DNA of 64,000 nt from Paenibacillus faecalis (GCF_900289175.1 NZ_LT985747.1:987745-1051744); one strand, 5' to 3'; positions 51,766 to 62,258 are shown, numbered from the stretch's first letter. The notes: generated by a model from the sequence alone, not told the origin. Numbers and translations are program-made.

Positions 51766-52830
51766 TCAGATCATGATCGGCATCGGATCTACCTTAAGCC
51801 TGTTCTCCTCTATCCAACTGTTCTCGTCATTAAATAGATAAACGCGATGTACAAGTACTCGAACCGCCTGCCCGGGCTGAAGCGTTTCTTTCTCCAAAGA
51901 ACGATAGGTCATCAGATTCAGTCCGTTCACCTCAACCTCAACCAGCCACTCGCTTCCGCGAAAATGCAAATGTTTGACGATGCCCTTCTCCGTCGCTGAA
52001 AGAATAGGAAAGTCTTGTTCATCGCCAATTTCGATATATTCAGGACGAATGAGTGCGCGCACTTGTATTCCTTCCGCTGCTTCATCAAACCCTTTCAAGT
52101 CCGCCGCACGTTCCACCATGGTCGATTCTCCGATAAAGGTTGCGACAAACGGGGTTGCCGGCTCTTTGTAAATGTCCCATGGCGTCCCCATCTGCTCCAC
52201 CCGTCCCTGATTGATGATCATAATCTCATCAGCAACCTCAATCGCTTCATCCTGATCGTGAGTTACAAAAATAGATGTAATGCCCACCCGTTCAATGAGC
52301 TCCCGCAGCCAAGAGCGAAGCTCCTGACGGATTTTTGCATCAATAGCGGCGAAAGGCTCATCGAGCAGCAGCAGCTGCGGCTCTGGTGCCAGAGCGCGGG
52401 CAAAAGCAACACGCTGTCGCTGTCCACCAGATAATTGATGCGGATACCGCTTTTCAAAACCACGAAGGCCCGTCAGTTCCACCAGCTCCATCACTCTCTC
52501 TTTAATCCGGGTTTTGGGTACTTTCTTCACCTTCAATCCGAAAGCGATATTATCATACACCGTCATGTGCTTAAACAGCGCATAGTTCTGAAAAACAAAC
52601 CCGATGCCGCGCTCTTGCGGCGGAATGTCGTTTACAACCTGGCCGTGAAAACAGATTTCACCGGAGTCCGGGGCTTCAAGCCCGGCCAACATACGCAAAA
52701 TAGACGTTTTTCCGCCTCCGCTCGGACCGAGAAGACCGATTAAATGTCCTTTTTCGATCTCAAAGCATACATCCTTTACAGCATGAAAGGTACCAAAGTG
52801 TTTATTTAGATCACGGACCAGCACATGCAT
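51766..52830 (-). CDS. cysA: Sulfate ABC importer, ATP-binding protein
   Basis: A 354-residue ATPase: Walker A GLLGPSGGGKTSILR (about 33), Q-loop FVFQNYALFKH, signature LSGGQRQRVAFARALAPEPQ (about 133), Walker B LLLLDEPFAAID (about 153), D-loop and H-switch VTHDQDEA. A C-terminal regulatory TOBE-like domain (about 240-350) matches CysA. It begins one base after the cysW stop, so translation is coupled. Confidence 0.94.
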   Translation of the reverse strand: MHVLVRDLNKHFGTFHAVKDVCFEIEKGHLIGLLGPSGGGKTSILRMLAGLEAPDSGEICFHGQVVNDIPPQERGIGFVFQNYALFKHMTVYDNIAFGLKVKKVPKTRIKERVMELVELTGLRGFEKRYPHQLSGGQRQRVAFARALAPEPQLLLLDEPFAAIDAKIRQELRSWLRELIERVGITSIFVTHDQDEAIEVADEIMIINQGRVEQMGTPWDIYKEPATPFVATFIGESTMVERAADLKGFDEAAEGIQVRALIRPEYIEIGDEQDFPILSATEKGIVKHLHFRGSEWLVEVEVNGLNLMTYRSLEKETLQPGQAVRVLVHRVYLFNDENSWIEENRLKVDPMPIMI

Positions 52831-52831
52831 C

Positions 52832-53629
52832 TCAAAGCACTTCCTTTCTCTTTTTGACCCATTCCATCAAAAGTAAAAGTCCGGCTGATATAGTAACCAG
52901 TACTAGAGCAACGCTGCTTGCCGCCGCCACATTAAAATTTTCGACATCCTGATACACGAGCGTTGTTGCCGTCTGTGTCTTGTTCATGATGTTTCCAGAA
53001 ACAACGAGGACAGCGCCAAATTCGCCCAATGAGCGGGCAATCGTCAAGACCATACCGTAAACAACGGCCCACCGGATCATAGGCCAGGTTACTTTCCAAA
53101 ACGTCAGCCAGCCATATGCCCCAAGCGTAGAGGCCGCCTGCTCCTGCTCCAATCCGATTTCCTGTAAAACAGGCATCACTTCACGAACCATCAGCGGAAA
53201 GGTAACAAACAATGTCGCTATGACCATACCGGGAAACGCATAGACCACCTTAAAGCCAATGCCTTCCAGAAAGCCGCCGATAATGCTATCCGGTCCCAAG
53301 ATCAGAACAATCATCAAGCCACCGATGACGGGAGAGACTGCGAAGGGGAGATCGACAATGCTATTCAGCAGTCTTTTCAATTTCCCGCTAAGCCACTTTG
53401 CCCGAACGAGATACAAAGACAGCATAATGCCAAACAGGGCGTTAAGCACGGTTACAATGACAACAATCGATCCGGTCATCAGCAGTGCATGAACCGCCTC
53501 TGGCCTTCCAAGAGCTTTACCTAATCCGGCGATCCCGCCGCTGAAGGACTCCGCAATGATCCTGGACAGAGGGGCAATCAGAAGCACGAAAAACACTGCG
53601 TAGGTCAGGCCAATCGTTAACCTTCTCAT
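52832..53629 (-). CDS. cysW: Sulfate ABC importer permease CysW
   Basis: A 265-residue permease with six helices, VDLPFAVSPVIGGLMIVLILGP (about 95-116), the EAA loop QEQAASTLGAYGWLTFWKVTWPMIRWA and SLGEFGAVLVVSGNI. ATG 53629 is chosen because it overlaps the cysT stop as ATGA and follows GAGGGGGAAG. Pairs with CysT as a heterodimer. Confidence 0.93.
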   Translation of the reverse strand: MRRLTIGLTYAVFFVLLIAPLSRIIAESFSGGIAGLGKALGRPEAVHALLMTGSIVVIVTVLNALFGIMLSLYLVRAKWLSGKLKRLLNSIVDLPFAVSPVIGGLMIVLILGPDSIIGGFLEGIGFKVVYAFPGMVIATLFVTFPLMVREVMPVLQEIGLEQEQAASTLGAYGWLTFWKVTWPMIRWAVVYGMVLTIARSLGEFGAVLVVSGNIMNKTQTATTLVYQDVENFNVAAASSVALVLVTISAGLLLLMEWVKKRKEVL

Positions 53630-54438
53630 CCCCGCTTCCCCCTCTGCACCCGGTTCATTAACCATAAAACGATAAAAGACAGAGTCAGCAAAATGACAGA
53701 GACTGACGCTGCGCCGACTGGATTATCGCTTTCGATTTCACCGTAGATGAATACAGACGCCACCAGTGTGCGGCCTGGAATGTTTCCTGCCACTAGCACA
53801 ACAGCGCCAAATTCAGCGATAGCCCTGGAAAAGGCCAGCATCCCGCCGCTAATAATCCCTGATCTCATGGATGGAAGAATCACATGAAAGAACGTATGAG
53901 CCTTCGAGGCTCCCAGCGTATAAGCCGCTTCTTCCTGGGATGTTTCCAGTTCCTCAAGCAGCGGCTGCACCGCCCGTATAACAAAAGGGAAGGTTACAAA
54001 TACCATGGCAATGACAATAGCCGGTTGATGAAATACGATTTCAACGCCTATAGCTTCTGCAGCCCTCCCGAGCCAGCTGCCCGGCCCAAGCAAAAGGAGA
54101 ATCATCAGCCCTCCAACGGCCGTAGGCAAAGCAAAAGGCAAATCCACAAGACTGTTTAGCGCCATCCTTCCGAAAAAACGATACCGGGTCAGCACCCATG
54201 CAACCATCGTACCGACAACGATGTTGATCAACGCTGCAACAAGGCCCAGCTTTAAGGTCAGCAGTACAGCTTTCCAAGCAATCGGATCAAGCAAACTGGC
54301 TGCAAATGACTCCCATCCGTCGGAAAATGATTGCACATACACCCCAAATACCGGAAGAACAATAAGTACACCAAAATAAAGAAGAATCGTGCTTCTAAAT
54401 CCCCACAGCCAACTTTTATGACGGATCAGCGTTGCCAA
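53626..54438 (-). CDS. cysT: Sulfate ABC importer permease CysT, TTG start
   Basis: A 270-residue permease: VDLPFALPTAVGGLMILLLLGPGSWLG (about 107-133), EAA loop QEEAAYTLGASKAHTFFHVILPSMRSG and AIAEFGAVVLVAGNIPGRTLV. The start is taken as TTG 54438 because AGGAGG lies 9 bases upstream and the resulting N-terminus MATLIRHKSWLWGFRS leads straight into the first helix; ATG 54492 has only a poor site. First gene of the operon. Confidence 0.88.
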   Translation of the reverse strand: MATLIRHKSWLWGFRSTILLYFGVLIVLPVFGVYVQSFSDGWESFAASLLDPIAWKAVLLTLKLGLVAALINIVVGTMVAWVLTRYRFFGRMALNSLVDLPFALPTAVGGLMILLLLGPGSWLGRAAEAIGVEIVFHQPAIVIAMVFVTFPFVIRAVQPLLEELETSQEEAAYTLGASKAHTFFHVILPSMRSGIISGGMLAFSRAIAEFGAVVLVAGNIPGRTLVASVFIYGEIESDNPVGAASVSVILLTLSFIVLWLMNRVQRGKRG

Positions 54439-54632
54439 ACTTCGTTCCCTCCTGACTCCGGGTAAACCGGTCCCATTTTTATAAACTAACATTTCCTATT
54501 AGTATACTTGGTATTAAATGTTATTTAACACTTTACCAAAAGAAGATTATGATCGTCAATCCATCTTTTAGACTTATTCGGGTAAAATAATAGCAGAAAC
54601 CATTAAAGCGATGAAAGGAGTGGATCATATCC

Positions 54633-55034
54633 ATGCTGCATCATATGGAGCTGTCAACTGTAAAACGGGATGAAATGAGAGATATTACACGTGAAGTTTC
54701 CGCCCTGGTAAAAGAGAGCAGTGTACAAAATGGAACTGTGCTTATTTACTGCCCGCACACAACCGCAGGAATCGCCATTAACGAAAATGCTGACCCTGAC
54801 GTTAAACGTGACGTCTTGATGCGTCTTGACGAAGTCTTTCCATGGGAGCATCCGAAATATCATCATGCTGAGGGCAACACCGCCTCCCATCTGAAATCCA
54901 TCACCTGCGGCCCCTCACAGCAGATCATTATTGCAGAAGGAAAGCTTCTTCTCGGACGGTGGCAGGGAATTTATTTCTGCGAGTTTGACGGGCCGCGAAA
55001 TCGAGAGTACTACGTCAAAATCATGCAGGGGTAA
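54633..55034 (+). CDS. yjbQ: YjbQ-family protein (UPF0047)
   Basis: A 133-residue protein of the YjbQ family, members of which show weak thiamine-phosphate synthase activity; the true role is unsettled. Diagnostic residues are the CPHTTAGIAINENADPDVKRD motif (about 45-65), HAEGNTASHLKS (about 83) and GRWQGIYFCEFDGPRNR (about 108). AAAGGAGTGGATC precedes the first ATG; ATG 54645 is an alternative. Monocistronic. Confidence 0.92.
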   Translation: MLHHMELSTVKRDEMRDITREVSALVKESSVQNGTVLIYCPHTTAGIAINENADPDVKRDVLMRLDEVFPWEHPKYHHAEGNTASHLKSITCGPSQQIIIAEGKLLLGRWQGIYFCEFDGPRNREYYVKIMQG

Positions 55035-55070
55035 TCTCAGTAATAAAGGGAATAGCAAAGGTTACCGAAA

Positions 55071-55165
55071 ACAAAAAAAGACAGGCGGCTGGTTCGAACT
55101 AAATCCCAAATGTTATACGTGGGTAACATTTGAAAACAGTTCACTGCTGCCTGTCTTTACATTCA
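55071..55165. terminator. Long branched terminator-like hairpin after yjbQ
   Basis: AAAAAGACAGGC at the left pairs with GCCTGTCTTT at the right, and an inner perfect stem CAAATGTTA/TAACATTTG lies between. A/T runs flank it. It separates yjbQ from the convergent tetR gene. Confidence 0.75.
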
Positions 55166-55254
55166 TTAGGAAATTGACGTTTCAACGCAACAACGGAGTA
55201 ATTCAGTGAAGTGAAAGCTTAAAAAAATTCGCCTTTTACGTATACAAGCGGGGG

Positions 55255-55848
55255 TTACACCCTGCTGTATAAGCTTCGGCACAGTACTCTTACGTGAGAG
55301 ACAGCGGCTGGTTTAATCTCCTCAAAGCTAATCCTGTCTTGAATATAAAACGAAACAAAGCCGTGTATGGATAAGAACAAAGTGAGGGGCAGGTTGCGCC
55401 TCTCCTCCTCACAATAAACATCATCCCGCAAATGCTGCCGTACCAATGCCGAGAACAATTCAAAACATCGGCTTTGTTCGGTACGACAGTAAGCAAGCAG
55501 CTCTTCGTCCCTGATCATAAACATAATCTCGTACTGGTAAGGATTGCTGAGTCCGAACCGTACAAATTCAAGCAATAATTGTTCCACCTTGGAGAAGCCT
55601 TCTGTAGGTGCTCTTCCGGCTGCTTCATTCAGCAGTATAGTAAGATCGTTGAAGTCTTTCATGACAATGGCGTAGAAAAGCTCCGCCTTTTCCTTAAAAT
55701 GATAATATAAGGACCCGTGGCTGTAACCCAGGTGCTGCCCGATGCCTCGCATCGAGATGGCCCGGTATCCTTTAGTAATAAACAAATGCCTGGCCGCTTC
55801 CAATATACGCTCTCTAGACAACTCCCGTTCTACCGCTCTTCTTGCCAT
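55255..55848 (-). CDS. TetR-family transcriptional regulator
   Basis: A 197-residue regulator. The N-terminal DNA-binding domain is RILEAARHLFITKGYRAISMRGIGQHLGYSHGSLYYHFKEKAELFYAI (about 14-62), with the tyrosine-rich recognition helix typical of TetR. The C-terminal ligand domain gives no hint of effector. It lies 6 bases after the yigZ stop on the same strand, so the two form an operon; the target genes are unknown. Confidence 0.92.
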   Translation of the reverse strand: MARRAVERELSRERILEAARHLFITKGYRAISMRGIGQHLGYSHGSLYYHFKEKAELFYAIVMKDFNDLTILLNEAAGRAPTEGFSKVEQLLLEFVRFGLSNPYQYEIMFMIRDEELLAYCRTEQSRCFELFSALVRQHLRDDVYCEEERRNLPLTLFLSIHGFVSFYIQDRISFEEIKPAAVSHVRVLCRSLYSRV

Positions 55849-55854
55849 CTCATT

Positions 55855-56487
55855 TTATTCCCCTTCAGTAAAGTAGAGCCGCTCTCCCTCCGTAATGACG
55901 GACTGTCCCTGTGTTAAATCGACCATCCATGCGATAAAATCATCTTTTCCTTCATTCAATGGCAAGCAAGTGAGTGTAACCTTGTCTGCAAACATCGTCT
56001 CACCCATTCGAATATTCCGGCTGTGCAGCTCATTCTCCACCTTGCCAAGCCAAGTATAATCCAGCTCAACAAACACTTCTCTGTGAAGCACGCGTGTAAT
56101 AGCTTCCCCGGCTTCAATAGCCGCTACCGCTCCGTCGGTGTAGGCCCTGATCAGCCCGCCTGCCCCGAGCATGATGCCGCCAAAATAACGTGTGACAACA
56201 ATGGCTACATTTTTAAGCCCCTGATTTCGGATCACTTCCAGAATCGGCTTGCCTGCCGTTCCGCTTGGCTCTCCATCGTCTGACTGCTTCTGGATCTCAT
56301 CCCGTTCCCCAATCATATAAGCGGAACAGTTATGAGTTGCGTTCCAGTGCTTCTTCTTTATTTCCTCAATGAATGCGACTGCGGCCTCCTCAGTCTCTAC
56401 AGGCATTACATGCCCAATAAACCGGGATTTTTTAATGACGATTTCTTTCGAACCCGACGACCGCACCGTTTTGTAACGTTCCAGCAT
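55855..56487 (-). CDS. yvyE: YigZ/IMPACT-family protein
   Basis: A 210-residue protein of the UPF0029 family. Features are IKKSRFIGHVMPVETEEAAVAFIEEIKKKHWNATHNCSAYMIG, DDGEPSGTAGKPILEVI (about 74-90) and VTRYFGGIMLGAGGLIRAYTDGAVAA, all hallmark segments, followed by a DUF1949-type C-terminal domain. The molecular role is uncertain; ribosome- or translation-related functions are proposed for the family. Co-transcribed with the tetR gene that follows. Confidence 0.93.
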   Translation of the reverse strand: MLERYKTVRSSGSKEIVIKKSRFIGHVMPVETEEAAVAFIEEIKKKHWNATHNCSAYMIGERDEIQKQSDDGEPSGTAGKPILEVIRNQGLKNVAIVVTRYFGGIMLGAGGLIRAYTDGAVAAIEAGEAITRVLHREVFVELDYTWLGKVENELHSRNIRMGETMFADKVTLTCLPLNEGKDDFIAWMVDLTQGQSVITEGERLYFTEGE

Positions 56488-56587
56488 ATGCCGATATCAA
56501 CCCCTTATTGCCAAGAAAGCAGTCCCCGGCCCTATCAACCGGAAAACTGCTTCCTTCAGCTTGTTCTGTCTTATGTGTTAGATGGTG

Positions 56588-57943
56588 TTATTCGGAAAGT
56601 CTGGCTTCAAGCTCTGCTTTTTCTTTCTCGTAACCCGGCTTGCCAAGCAAAGCGAACATGTTCTTCTTGTACGCTTCTACTCCTGGCTGGTCAAACGGGT
56701 TCACACCTAACAGATAACCGCTGATTCCGCAGGCCTTTTCGAAAAAGTATACCAGATATCCAAAGGAATAGGGAGAAAAATCTGGAATTGTAACAATCAA
56801 GTTAGGAACCTGACCATCCGTATGCGCCAGCATCGTTCCCTGGAATGCTTTTTTGTTGACAAAATCCATCGTTTTTCCAGCCAGGAAGTTAAGTCCATCG
56901 AGATCTTCCGGATCGGATTCAATCGTAATATGGCTCGATACATTCTCTACCTGAATGACGGTTTCAAAAATGTTACGGCTGCCTTCCTGTACGAATTGAC
57001 CCATGGAGTGCAGATCGGTAGAGAAGTCCACAGACGCCGGATAGATTCCTTTGAAGTCCTTTCCTTCGCTCTCGCCGTACAGCTGCTTCCACCATTCGGA
57101 AACAAAGTGCAGGGACGGCTCATAATTGACCAAAATCTCAATGCCTTTCCCTTTGCGGTACAGCATGTTGCGGACAGCTGCATATTGATAAGCTTCGTTC
57201 TCCGCAACGTTCGGGTTGCTGTACTCTTTCGCAGCGTCAGCAGCACCCTGCATCATCTCTTCAATATTGATGCCTGCTGTTGCAATCGGCAGCAAGCCTA
57301 CAGCCGTCAGAACGGAATAACGTCCACCTACGTCATCTGGAATGATAAAGGATTCATAACCTTCCTCATTAGCCAGCTTTTTGAGCGCTCCTTTTTCTCT
57401 GTCCGTTGTAGCATAGATGCGCTTGCGCGCTTCTTCCTTGCCATACTTCTTCTCCAAAGCTGCACGGAAAATACGGAAAGCGATCGCCGGCTCCGTCGTT
57501 GTACCGGATTTGGAAATGATATTGACGGAAAAGTCTTTGCCTTCAATGGCCTCAAGCAGATGGTTAACATAAGTGGAACTGATATTGTTCCCTGCAAAAT
57601 AAATTTCTGGCGTTTTCCGCTTATCCTTCGGAAGTACGTTATAGAAGGAATGGGACAGCATTTCAATGGCTGCGCGCGCACCAAGGTAAGAACCGCCGAT
57701 ACCAATTACGATCAAAACATCGGAGTCACTTTGAATCTTGGCTGCCGCTTTTTGAATGCGTGCGAATTCCTCTTTATCATATTGAGTCGGCAGGTCGATC
57801 CATCCGAGATAGTCCGAACCGGCACCGGTTTGATTATGTAATTGATCATGAGCTAAACGAATCGGCTCAGCCAAATAATCGATCTCATGCTGATGAATAA
57901 AAGAAAGGGCTTTGCTGTAATCAAACTTCACTTTTTTGGACAT
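56588..57943 (-). CDS. pgi: Glucose-6-phosphate isomerase
   Basis: Interconverts glucose-6-phosphate and fructose-6-phosphate. A 451-residue Bacillus-type enzyme with [16 protein letters not shown] (about 74), [14 protein letters not shown] (about 140) and a C-terminal catalytic lysine region [23 protein letters not shown] 57943 has AGGAGG 9-10 bases upstream; 14 codons before it are not coding. It supplies fructose-6-phosphate for manA, tkt and glycolysis. Confidence 0.96.
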   Translation of the reverse strand: MSKKVKFDYSKALSFIHQHEIDYLAEPIRLAHDQLHNQTGAGSDYLGWIDLPTQYDKEEFARIQKAAAKIQSDSDVLIVIGIGGSYLGARAAIEMLSHSFYNVLPKDKRKTPEIYFAGNNISSTYVNHLLEAIEGKDFSVNIISKSGTTTEPAIAFRIFRAALEKKYGKEEARKRIYATTDREKGALKKLANEEGYESFIIPDDVGGRYSVLTAVGLLPIATAGINIEEMMQGAADAAKEYSNPNVAENEAYQYAAVRNMLYRKGKGIEILVNYEPSLHFVSEWWKQLYGESEGKDFKGIYPASVDFSTDLHSMGQFVQEGSRNIFETVIQVENVSSHITIESDPEDLDGLNFLAGKTMDFVNKKAFQGTMLAHTDGQVPNLIVTIPDFSPYSFGYLVYFFEKACGISGYLLGVNPFDQPGVEAYKKNMFALLGKPGYEKEKAELEARLSE

Positions 57944-58157
57944 TAGTTTAGAGCCTCCTGTATTTGTCTTGTAGAGAGTCAACATTTATAATAGGATACT
58001 TTAATTTTTTCAAGCGATCAAGTTTCGCCTCGGAACTGTCAAGCTTTAGCCATGAAGGCATAATCCGCCTTACAGCGGTGTATAGCGTGTAGAATATACG
58101 ATAACACCGTGTTAAGATGAACATATCCGAGAAAAAATACGCTTAGAGGTGGTACTC

Positions 58158-59051
58158 ATGAAAAAAATCGGATTTATCGGCCTTGGCACGATGGGCGCTC
58201 CTATGGCCTCCAACCTGCTAAAACAAAATTACAAAGTAACGGTTTACAACCGCACGACGGAGAAATGCTTCCCGCTTGCGGAACAAGGCGCTGCTACTGC
58301 GCCAACCCCTCGCGAAGCTGCTAAAGGTGCAGATGTCGTTATTACGATGGTAAGTAACGATGACTCCATACGCGATATTTTTTACAGCGATAACGGCATC
58401 CTTTCCTCATTAACCGAGGGCATGACCGTGATCGATTGCAGCACGATCTCCCCGAGCCTTGTGAAAGAAATCGCTGCAGAAGTATCGTCTCACGGCGCTT
58501 CCTTCCTGGATGCTCCTGTTACAGGCAGCAAACCTGCGGCGATTGATGGCTCCCTTGTCTTTATGGTCGGCGGAGATGCAAACGTGATTGAAGCTCAAGC
58601 TGATCTGTTCGATACCCTCGGGCAAAAGGTCATTCATATGGGACCAAACGGCAGCGGAGCTGTAGCCAAGCTGGCCCATAATACAGTCGTTGGAATCAAC
58701 AATCTCGCTCTGGCCGAAGGATTTGCCATTGCTGCGAAATCCGGCATTCCAGCGGACAACTTCCTTGAGCTGGTTAAGCTCGGCTCTGCTGGAAGCAAAG
58801 CTGCTGAACTCAAGGGCCATAAAATCATCGAAGGTGATTTCAGCAACCAGTTCTCTCTTGGCCTGATGCTAAAAGATCTGAAGCTTGCCTCTTCCCTTAC
58901 AGACGGCATCGGCATGCCTTCACCTATGTTGAACCTGGCAAAAAGCTTGTTCCAAGCCGGTGCAACCGAAGGCTATAGTGAAGAAGATCTTTCGGCTGTC
59001 GTGAAATGCTACGAAGCATGGATCGGCCAAACCATCGGCGGACAAAAATGA
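58158..59051 (+). CDS. NAD(P)-dependent beta-hydroxyacid dehydrogenase (3-hydroxyisobutyrate dehydrogenase family)
   Basis: A 297-residue oxidoreductase. Rossmann motif KIGFIGLGTMGAPMASNLL, substrate-binding FLDAPVTGSKPAAIDGSLVFMVGGD (about 113-137) and the catalytic lysine in GSGAVAKLAHNTVVGINNLALAEG (about 165-188). It belongs with GlxR/YkwC and glyoxylate or succinic-semialdehyde reductases; the substrate cannot be set. ATG 58158 has AGAGGTGG upstream, better than the GTG at 58149. Confidence 0.9.
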   Translation: MKKIGFIGLGTMGAPMASNLLKQNYKVTVYNRTTEKCFPLAEQGAATAPTPREAAKGADVVITMVSNDDSIRDIFYSDNGILSSLTEGMTVIDCSTISPSLVKEIAAEVSSHGASFLDAPVTGSKPAAIDGSLVFMVGGDANVIEAQADLFDTLGQKVIHMGPNGSGAVAKLAHNTVVGINNLALAEGFAIAAKSGIPADNFLELVKLGSAGSKAAELKGHKIIEGDFSNQFSLGLMLKDLKLASSLTDGIGMPSPMLNLAKSLFQAGATEGYSEEDLSAVVKCYEAWIGQTIGGQK

Positions 59052-59105
59052 AATCATAAATTAACAGCCCATACCTGCTTTCTGCGATTGTATCCTTGAC
59101 TTTTA

Positions 59106-59140
59106 AAGGCTGTCGCCCGAGACGGCAGGTTTTTTCTTTT
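59106..59140 (+). terminator. Terminator after the dehydrogenase gene
   Basis: GGCTGTCG and ACGGCAG(G) arms around CCCGAG, followed by TTTTTTCTTTT. Confidence 0.75.
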
Positions 59141-59201
59141 GCCTGACTGTAACATTTTGTGGAATATTACGTCATTAATACTACAGGGAGGAATGAACAA
59201 A

Positions 59202-60152
59202 ATGAAAACCAAGAGATTCAAAATATTGGCCGCAGCCGTCTTATCCGCAGCTATGCTGATCCCCTCGCTCCGTCCCCTGCATGCGCAGGCAGCCTCGAAC
59301 ACGATTTCAACCACAGCTCCACAGGCTTACATAAACGGCAATCAAGCCCACGGTGTAGTGTTGATTCGTGAAGGAAACACCTTTGTCACGCTAACCGATC
59401 TTAAACAACTCGGAGACTACGTCTACCAATACGATAACGTGAAAAAGGAAGTAACCATTACCGGAAAAGGTACGACGGTCATGGTTACCGCCGGCAGCAA
59501 AACCATGCAGAACAACGGCAGCAAAGTACCGTTAAAGGTCGCGCCGTTTCTTCACAAAGGTAAAATGATGATTCCGCTACGCGCCGTAGCTGATGCCTTT
59601 GACGCATATGTATATTGGAACGGTCCTGCCAAAACCGCGTATATCACCAAGCCTCGTTCCGAGACCATTGCCGATTTAAAGAGCAAGGATCTTGCCACCG
59701 CAAGAAATGCAGTTATTACACTTCCACATATATCGAAGCTGCCTCAGGCAGAGTTAGAAAGAACCTATATGGAAATGCAGGGTGTAAATTATTATTTCCC
59801 TAAAAACGAATGGGATAAATACTTTATTCTAGACAACGATCTTGTCAGCTATTATGAAATTCAGGGAAATATAGCTGAACTGAAATGGCAGGCCAAACTT
59901 GATAACAAAAGCAAAAAGCACAGTAACTTATTCTTTCTGAAGACCGATATCAAGAAAGAAATCGGCACCCAGCCTAACGTGAAAAATTGGACGATTGCCG
60001 AATTTACTTTCCGCTATCCGGTCGGTGTGACCTCCTACGAGTTGATCAACAGCCAAGGTACAATCACCAGCGGCTGGATCGAATTGAATAAAGATGATCC
60101 ATCCTACAAAGGCGTGATCGTCGATATTCCTGAGGAGTCTGAAAGCAAATAA
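59202..60152 (+). CDS. Secreted stalk-domain protein (copper amine oxidase N-terminal-like domain)
   Basis: A 316-residue exported protein with signal peptide (1-30, ending PLHAQAAS). Residues about 38-155 form the repeated beta-domain called copper amine oxidase N or stalk domain, recognisable by VVLIREGNTFVTLTDLKQLGD and KGKMMIPLRAVADAFDAYVYWNGPAKTAYI. No amine oxidase catalytic part is present; paenibacilli carry many such surface proteins of unknown role. The rest is a unique beta-rich region. ATG 59202 follows GGGAGG at 9 bases. Confidence 0.85.
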   Translation: MKTKRFKILAAAVLSAAMLIPSLRPLHAQAASNTISTTAPQAYINGNQAHGVVLIREGNTFVTLTDLKQLGDYVYQYDNVKKEVTITGKGTTVMVTAGSKTMQNNGSKVPLKVAPFLHKGKMMIPLRAVADAFDAYVYWNGPAKTAYITKPRSETIADLKSKDLATARNAVITLPHISKLPQAELERTYMEMQGVNYYFPKNEWDKYFILDNDLVSYYEIQGNIAELKWQAKLDNKSKKHSNLFFLKTDIKKEIGTQPNVKNWTIAEFTFRYPVGVTSYELINSQGTITSGWIELNKDDPSYKGVIVDIPEESESK

Positions 60153-60176
60153 CAACCTCTAAATAAGCAATAGATA

Positions 60177-60207
60177 GATCGGCACCCGCAAAATTGCGAG
60201 TGCCGAT
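60177..60207. terminator. Terminator after the stalk-domain gene
   Basis: ATCGGCACCCGC pairs with GCGAGTGCCGAT around AAAATT, between convergent genes. The T-run is poor. Confidence 0.7.
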
Positions 60208-60242
60208 AGCTATCTAATCATGATATTGATCGATTTTGGTGA

Positions 60243-62258
60243 TTAGAGCAGCGATTTCACGCGGCTAACCACATTTTCTACTGTAAATCCGTACTCTGCA
60301 ATTACACGATCGCCAGGAGCGGAAGCGCCAAATGTGGAGATACCCATGATGTCGCCTTTTTCACCGACATAACGCTCCCATCCGAACGGATGAGCCATTT
60401 CGACAGCCAGACGGGCCTTCACATCAGGCAGCAGAACGGAATCTTTGTAAGCCTGATCCTGCTGATCAAAGAGATCCCAGCTTGGCATGCTGATCACGCG
60501 AACTTGAATACCTTCCTTAGCAAGCGCTTCTTGTGCTTTTACCGCCAATTGAACTTCGGAACCTGTTGCAATAATTTGCGCTTGCGGCTTGCCTTCCTTC
60601 GCATCCGCGACTACATAAGCCCCTCGCTTAATACCTTCACGTGCTTTTTCAGCCGTAGCTTCAAGAATCGGCAAGTTTTGACGAGTGAGTACAAGCGCTA
60701 CAGGACGATCCTGATTCTGAACCGCATAAGCCCATGCAGCCGATGTTTCATTCGCATCAGCAGGACGGAGTACAGTCAAACCTGGAATGATGCGCAAGGA
60801 TGCAAGCTGCTCGATCGGTTCGTGAGTCGGACCGTCTTCCCCAACCGCAATGCTGTCATGTGTCAACACATACGTGACAGGCAGCTTCATAAGCGCAGCC
60901 AAACGTACAGCCGGACGCAAGTAATCGGTAAATACGAAGAATGTACCGCCGAAAATTTTCAGTCCGCCATGCAGGGCAATACCATTCATAGCTGCTGCCA
61001 TCGCAAATTCGCGAACTCCATAATAAATGTTGCGTCCTTCGTAGCTGTTTGCCGTGAAGGAAGCGAGGCCGTTCAGATGCGTCATCGTGGAGCTCTCCAG
61101 GTCAGCAGAGCCGCCCAGCAGATTCGGTACGCCTTCAATCAAACCGTTTAAGGCTTTACCGGAAGCAATACGGGTAGACATCGCTTTATCTTCCACCGTA
61201 TATTTAGGCAAGTCCTTATCCCAGCCTTCAGCCAGTTCACCTGCTACCGCCCGTTCAAACTGTGCTGCAAGCTCCGGATAAGCCGCTTTGTATTTCGCAA
61301 ACTGCTCTTCCCATGCTTTAAAGGATGCGATACCTTGCTCCTTCACCTGGTTGAAATGCTCACGAACCTCTTCAGGCACATAGAAATCCTCTTCATAAAC
61401 CCAATTGTAAAATTCCTTCGTCAGCTTGGCTTCCTCGGCTCCAAGCGGAGAACCGTGCGTACCGCCGTGGCCACCTTTACCTTGCTTGTTCGGGCTTCCG
61501 TAACCGATGATCGTCTTCACTTCAATCAATGTCGGACGGCTCAGATCAGCTTTCGCTTCTTCAATCGCCTTTTCGATCGCAGGCAAATCGTTTCCATCTT
61601 CTACGCGGAGCACTTGCCAGCCGTAGGCTTCAAAGCGCTTAGCTACATTTTCGGAGAAAGCAAGATTCAGTTCACCATCAAGTGAAATATCATTGGAATC
61701 ATACAGCATAATCAGCTTGCCAAGCTTCATATGACCAGCCATAGAAGCGGCTTCTGCTGACACACCTTCCATCAAATCGCCGTCACCGCAAATACCGTAC
61801 GTGAAATGATCGATAACCTTAAAGTCATCTTTGTTGTAAACTGCACCCATATGCGCTTCCGCCATTGCCATACCGACAGCCATAGCAATACCTTGCCCCA
61901 GCGGACCTGTCGTTGCATCAACGCCAGCTGTGTGCCCGTATTCCGGATGGCCTGGTGTTTTGCTGCCCCACTGACGGAACTGCTTCAAATCCTCAATCGA
62001 AAGATCATATCCGCATAGATGAAGCAGGCTGTACAACAGCATCGAGCCGTGGCCAGCGGATAATACAAAGCGGTCGCGGTTGATCCATTCAGGCTGGTCC
62101 GGGTTATGCTTCATCGTTTTGGCAAACAGCTGGTAGCCCATAGGTGCCGAACCCATCGGCATGCCGGGATGACCGGATTTTGCTTTTTCGATAGCATCGA
62201 TAGCCAGCGTCCGGATCGTAGCAATGGACAGGTTGTCAATTTTTGTATTGGTTGTCAT
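60243..62258 (-). CDS. tkt: Transketolase
   Basis: Thiamine-diphosphate enzyme moving two-carbon units in the pentose phosphate pathway. The 671-residue protein has [34 protein letters not shown] (about 117), the ThDP motif [19 protein letters not shown]...NDISLDGE (about 155-190), [14 protein letters not shown] and the transketolase signature [24 protein letters not shown] (about 470-493). GAGGAGGACGAATC precedes the ATG. Confidence 0.97.
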   Translation of the reverse strand: MTTNTKIDNLSIATIRTLAIDAIEKAKSGHPGMPMGSAPMGYQLFAKTMKHNPDQPEWINRDRFVLSAGHGSMLLYSLLHLCGYDLSIEDLKQFRQWGSKTPGHPEYGHTAGVDATTGPLGQGIAMAVGMAMAEAHMGAVYNKDDFKVIDHFTYGICGDGDLMEGVSAEAASMAGHMKLGKLIMLYDSNDISLDGELNLAFSENVAKRFEAYGWQVLRVEDGNDLPAIEKAIEEAKADLSRPTLIEVKTIIGYGSPNKQGKGGHGGTHGSPLGAEEAKLTKEFYNWVYEEDFYVPEEVREHFNQVKEQGIASFKAWEEQFAKYKAAYPELAAQFERAVAGELAEGWDKDLPKYTVEDKAMSTRIASGKALNGLIEGVPNLLGGSADLESSTMTHLNGLASFTANSYEGRNIYYGVREFAMAAAMNGIALHGGLKIFGGTFFVFTDYLRPAVRLAALMKLPVTYVLTHDSIAVGEDGPTHEPIEQLASLRIIPGLTVLRPADANETSAAWAYAVQNQDRPVALVLTRQNLPILEATAEKAREGIKRGAYVVADAKEGKPQAQIIATGSEVQLAVKAQEALAKEGIQVRVISMPSWDLFDQQDQAYKDSVLLPDVKARLAVEMAHPFGWERYVGEKGDIMGISTFGASAPGDRVIAEYGFTVENVVSRVKSLL

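Noticed and set aside
56822..57841. 339-codon plus-strand frame
   Set aside because: Antisense shadow of pgi, which is unambiguous.
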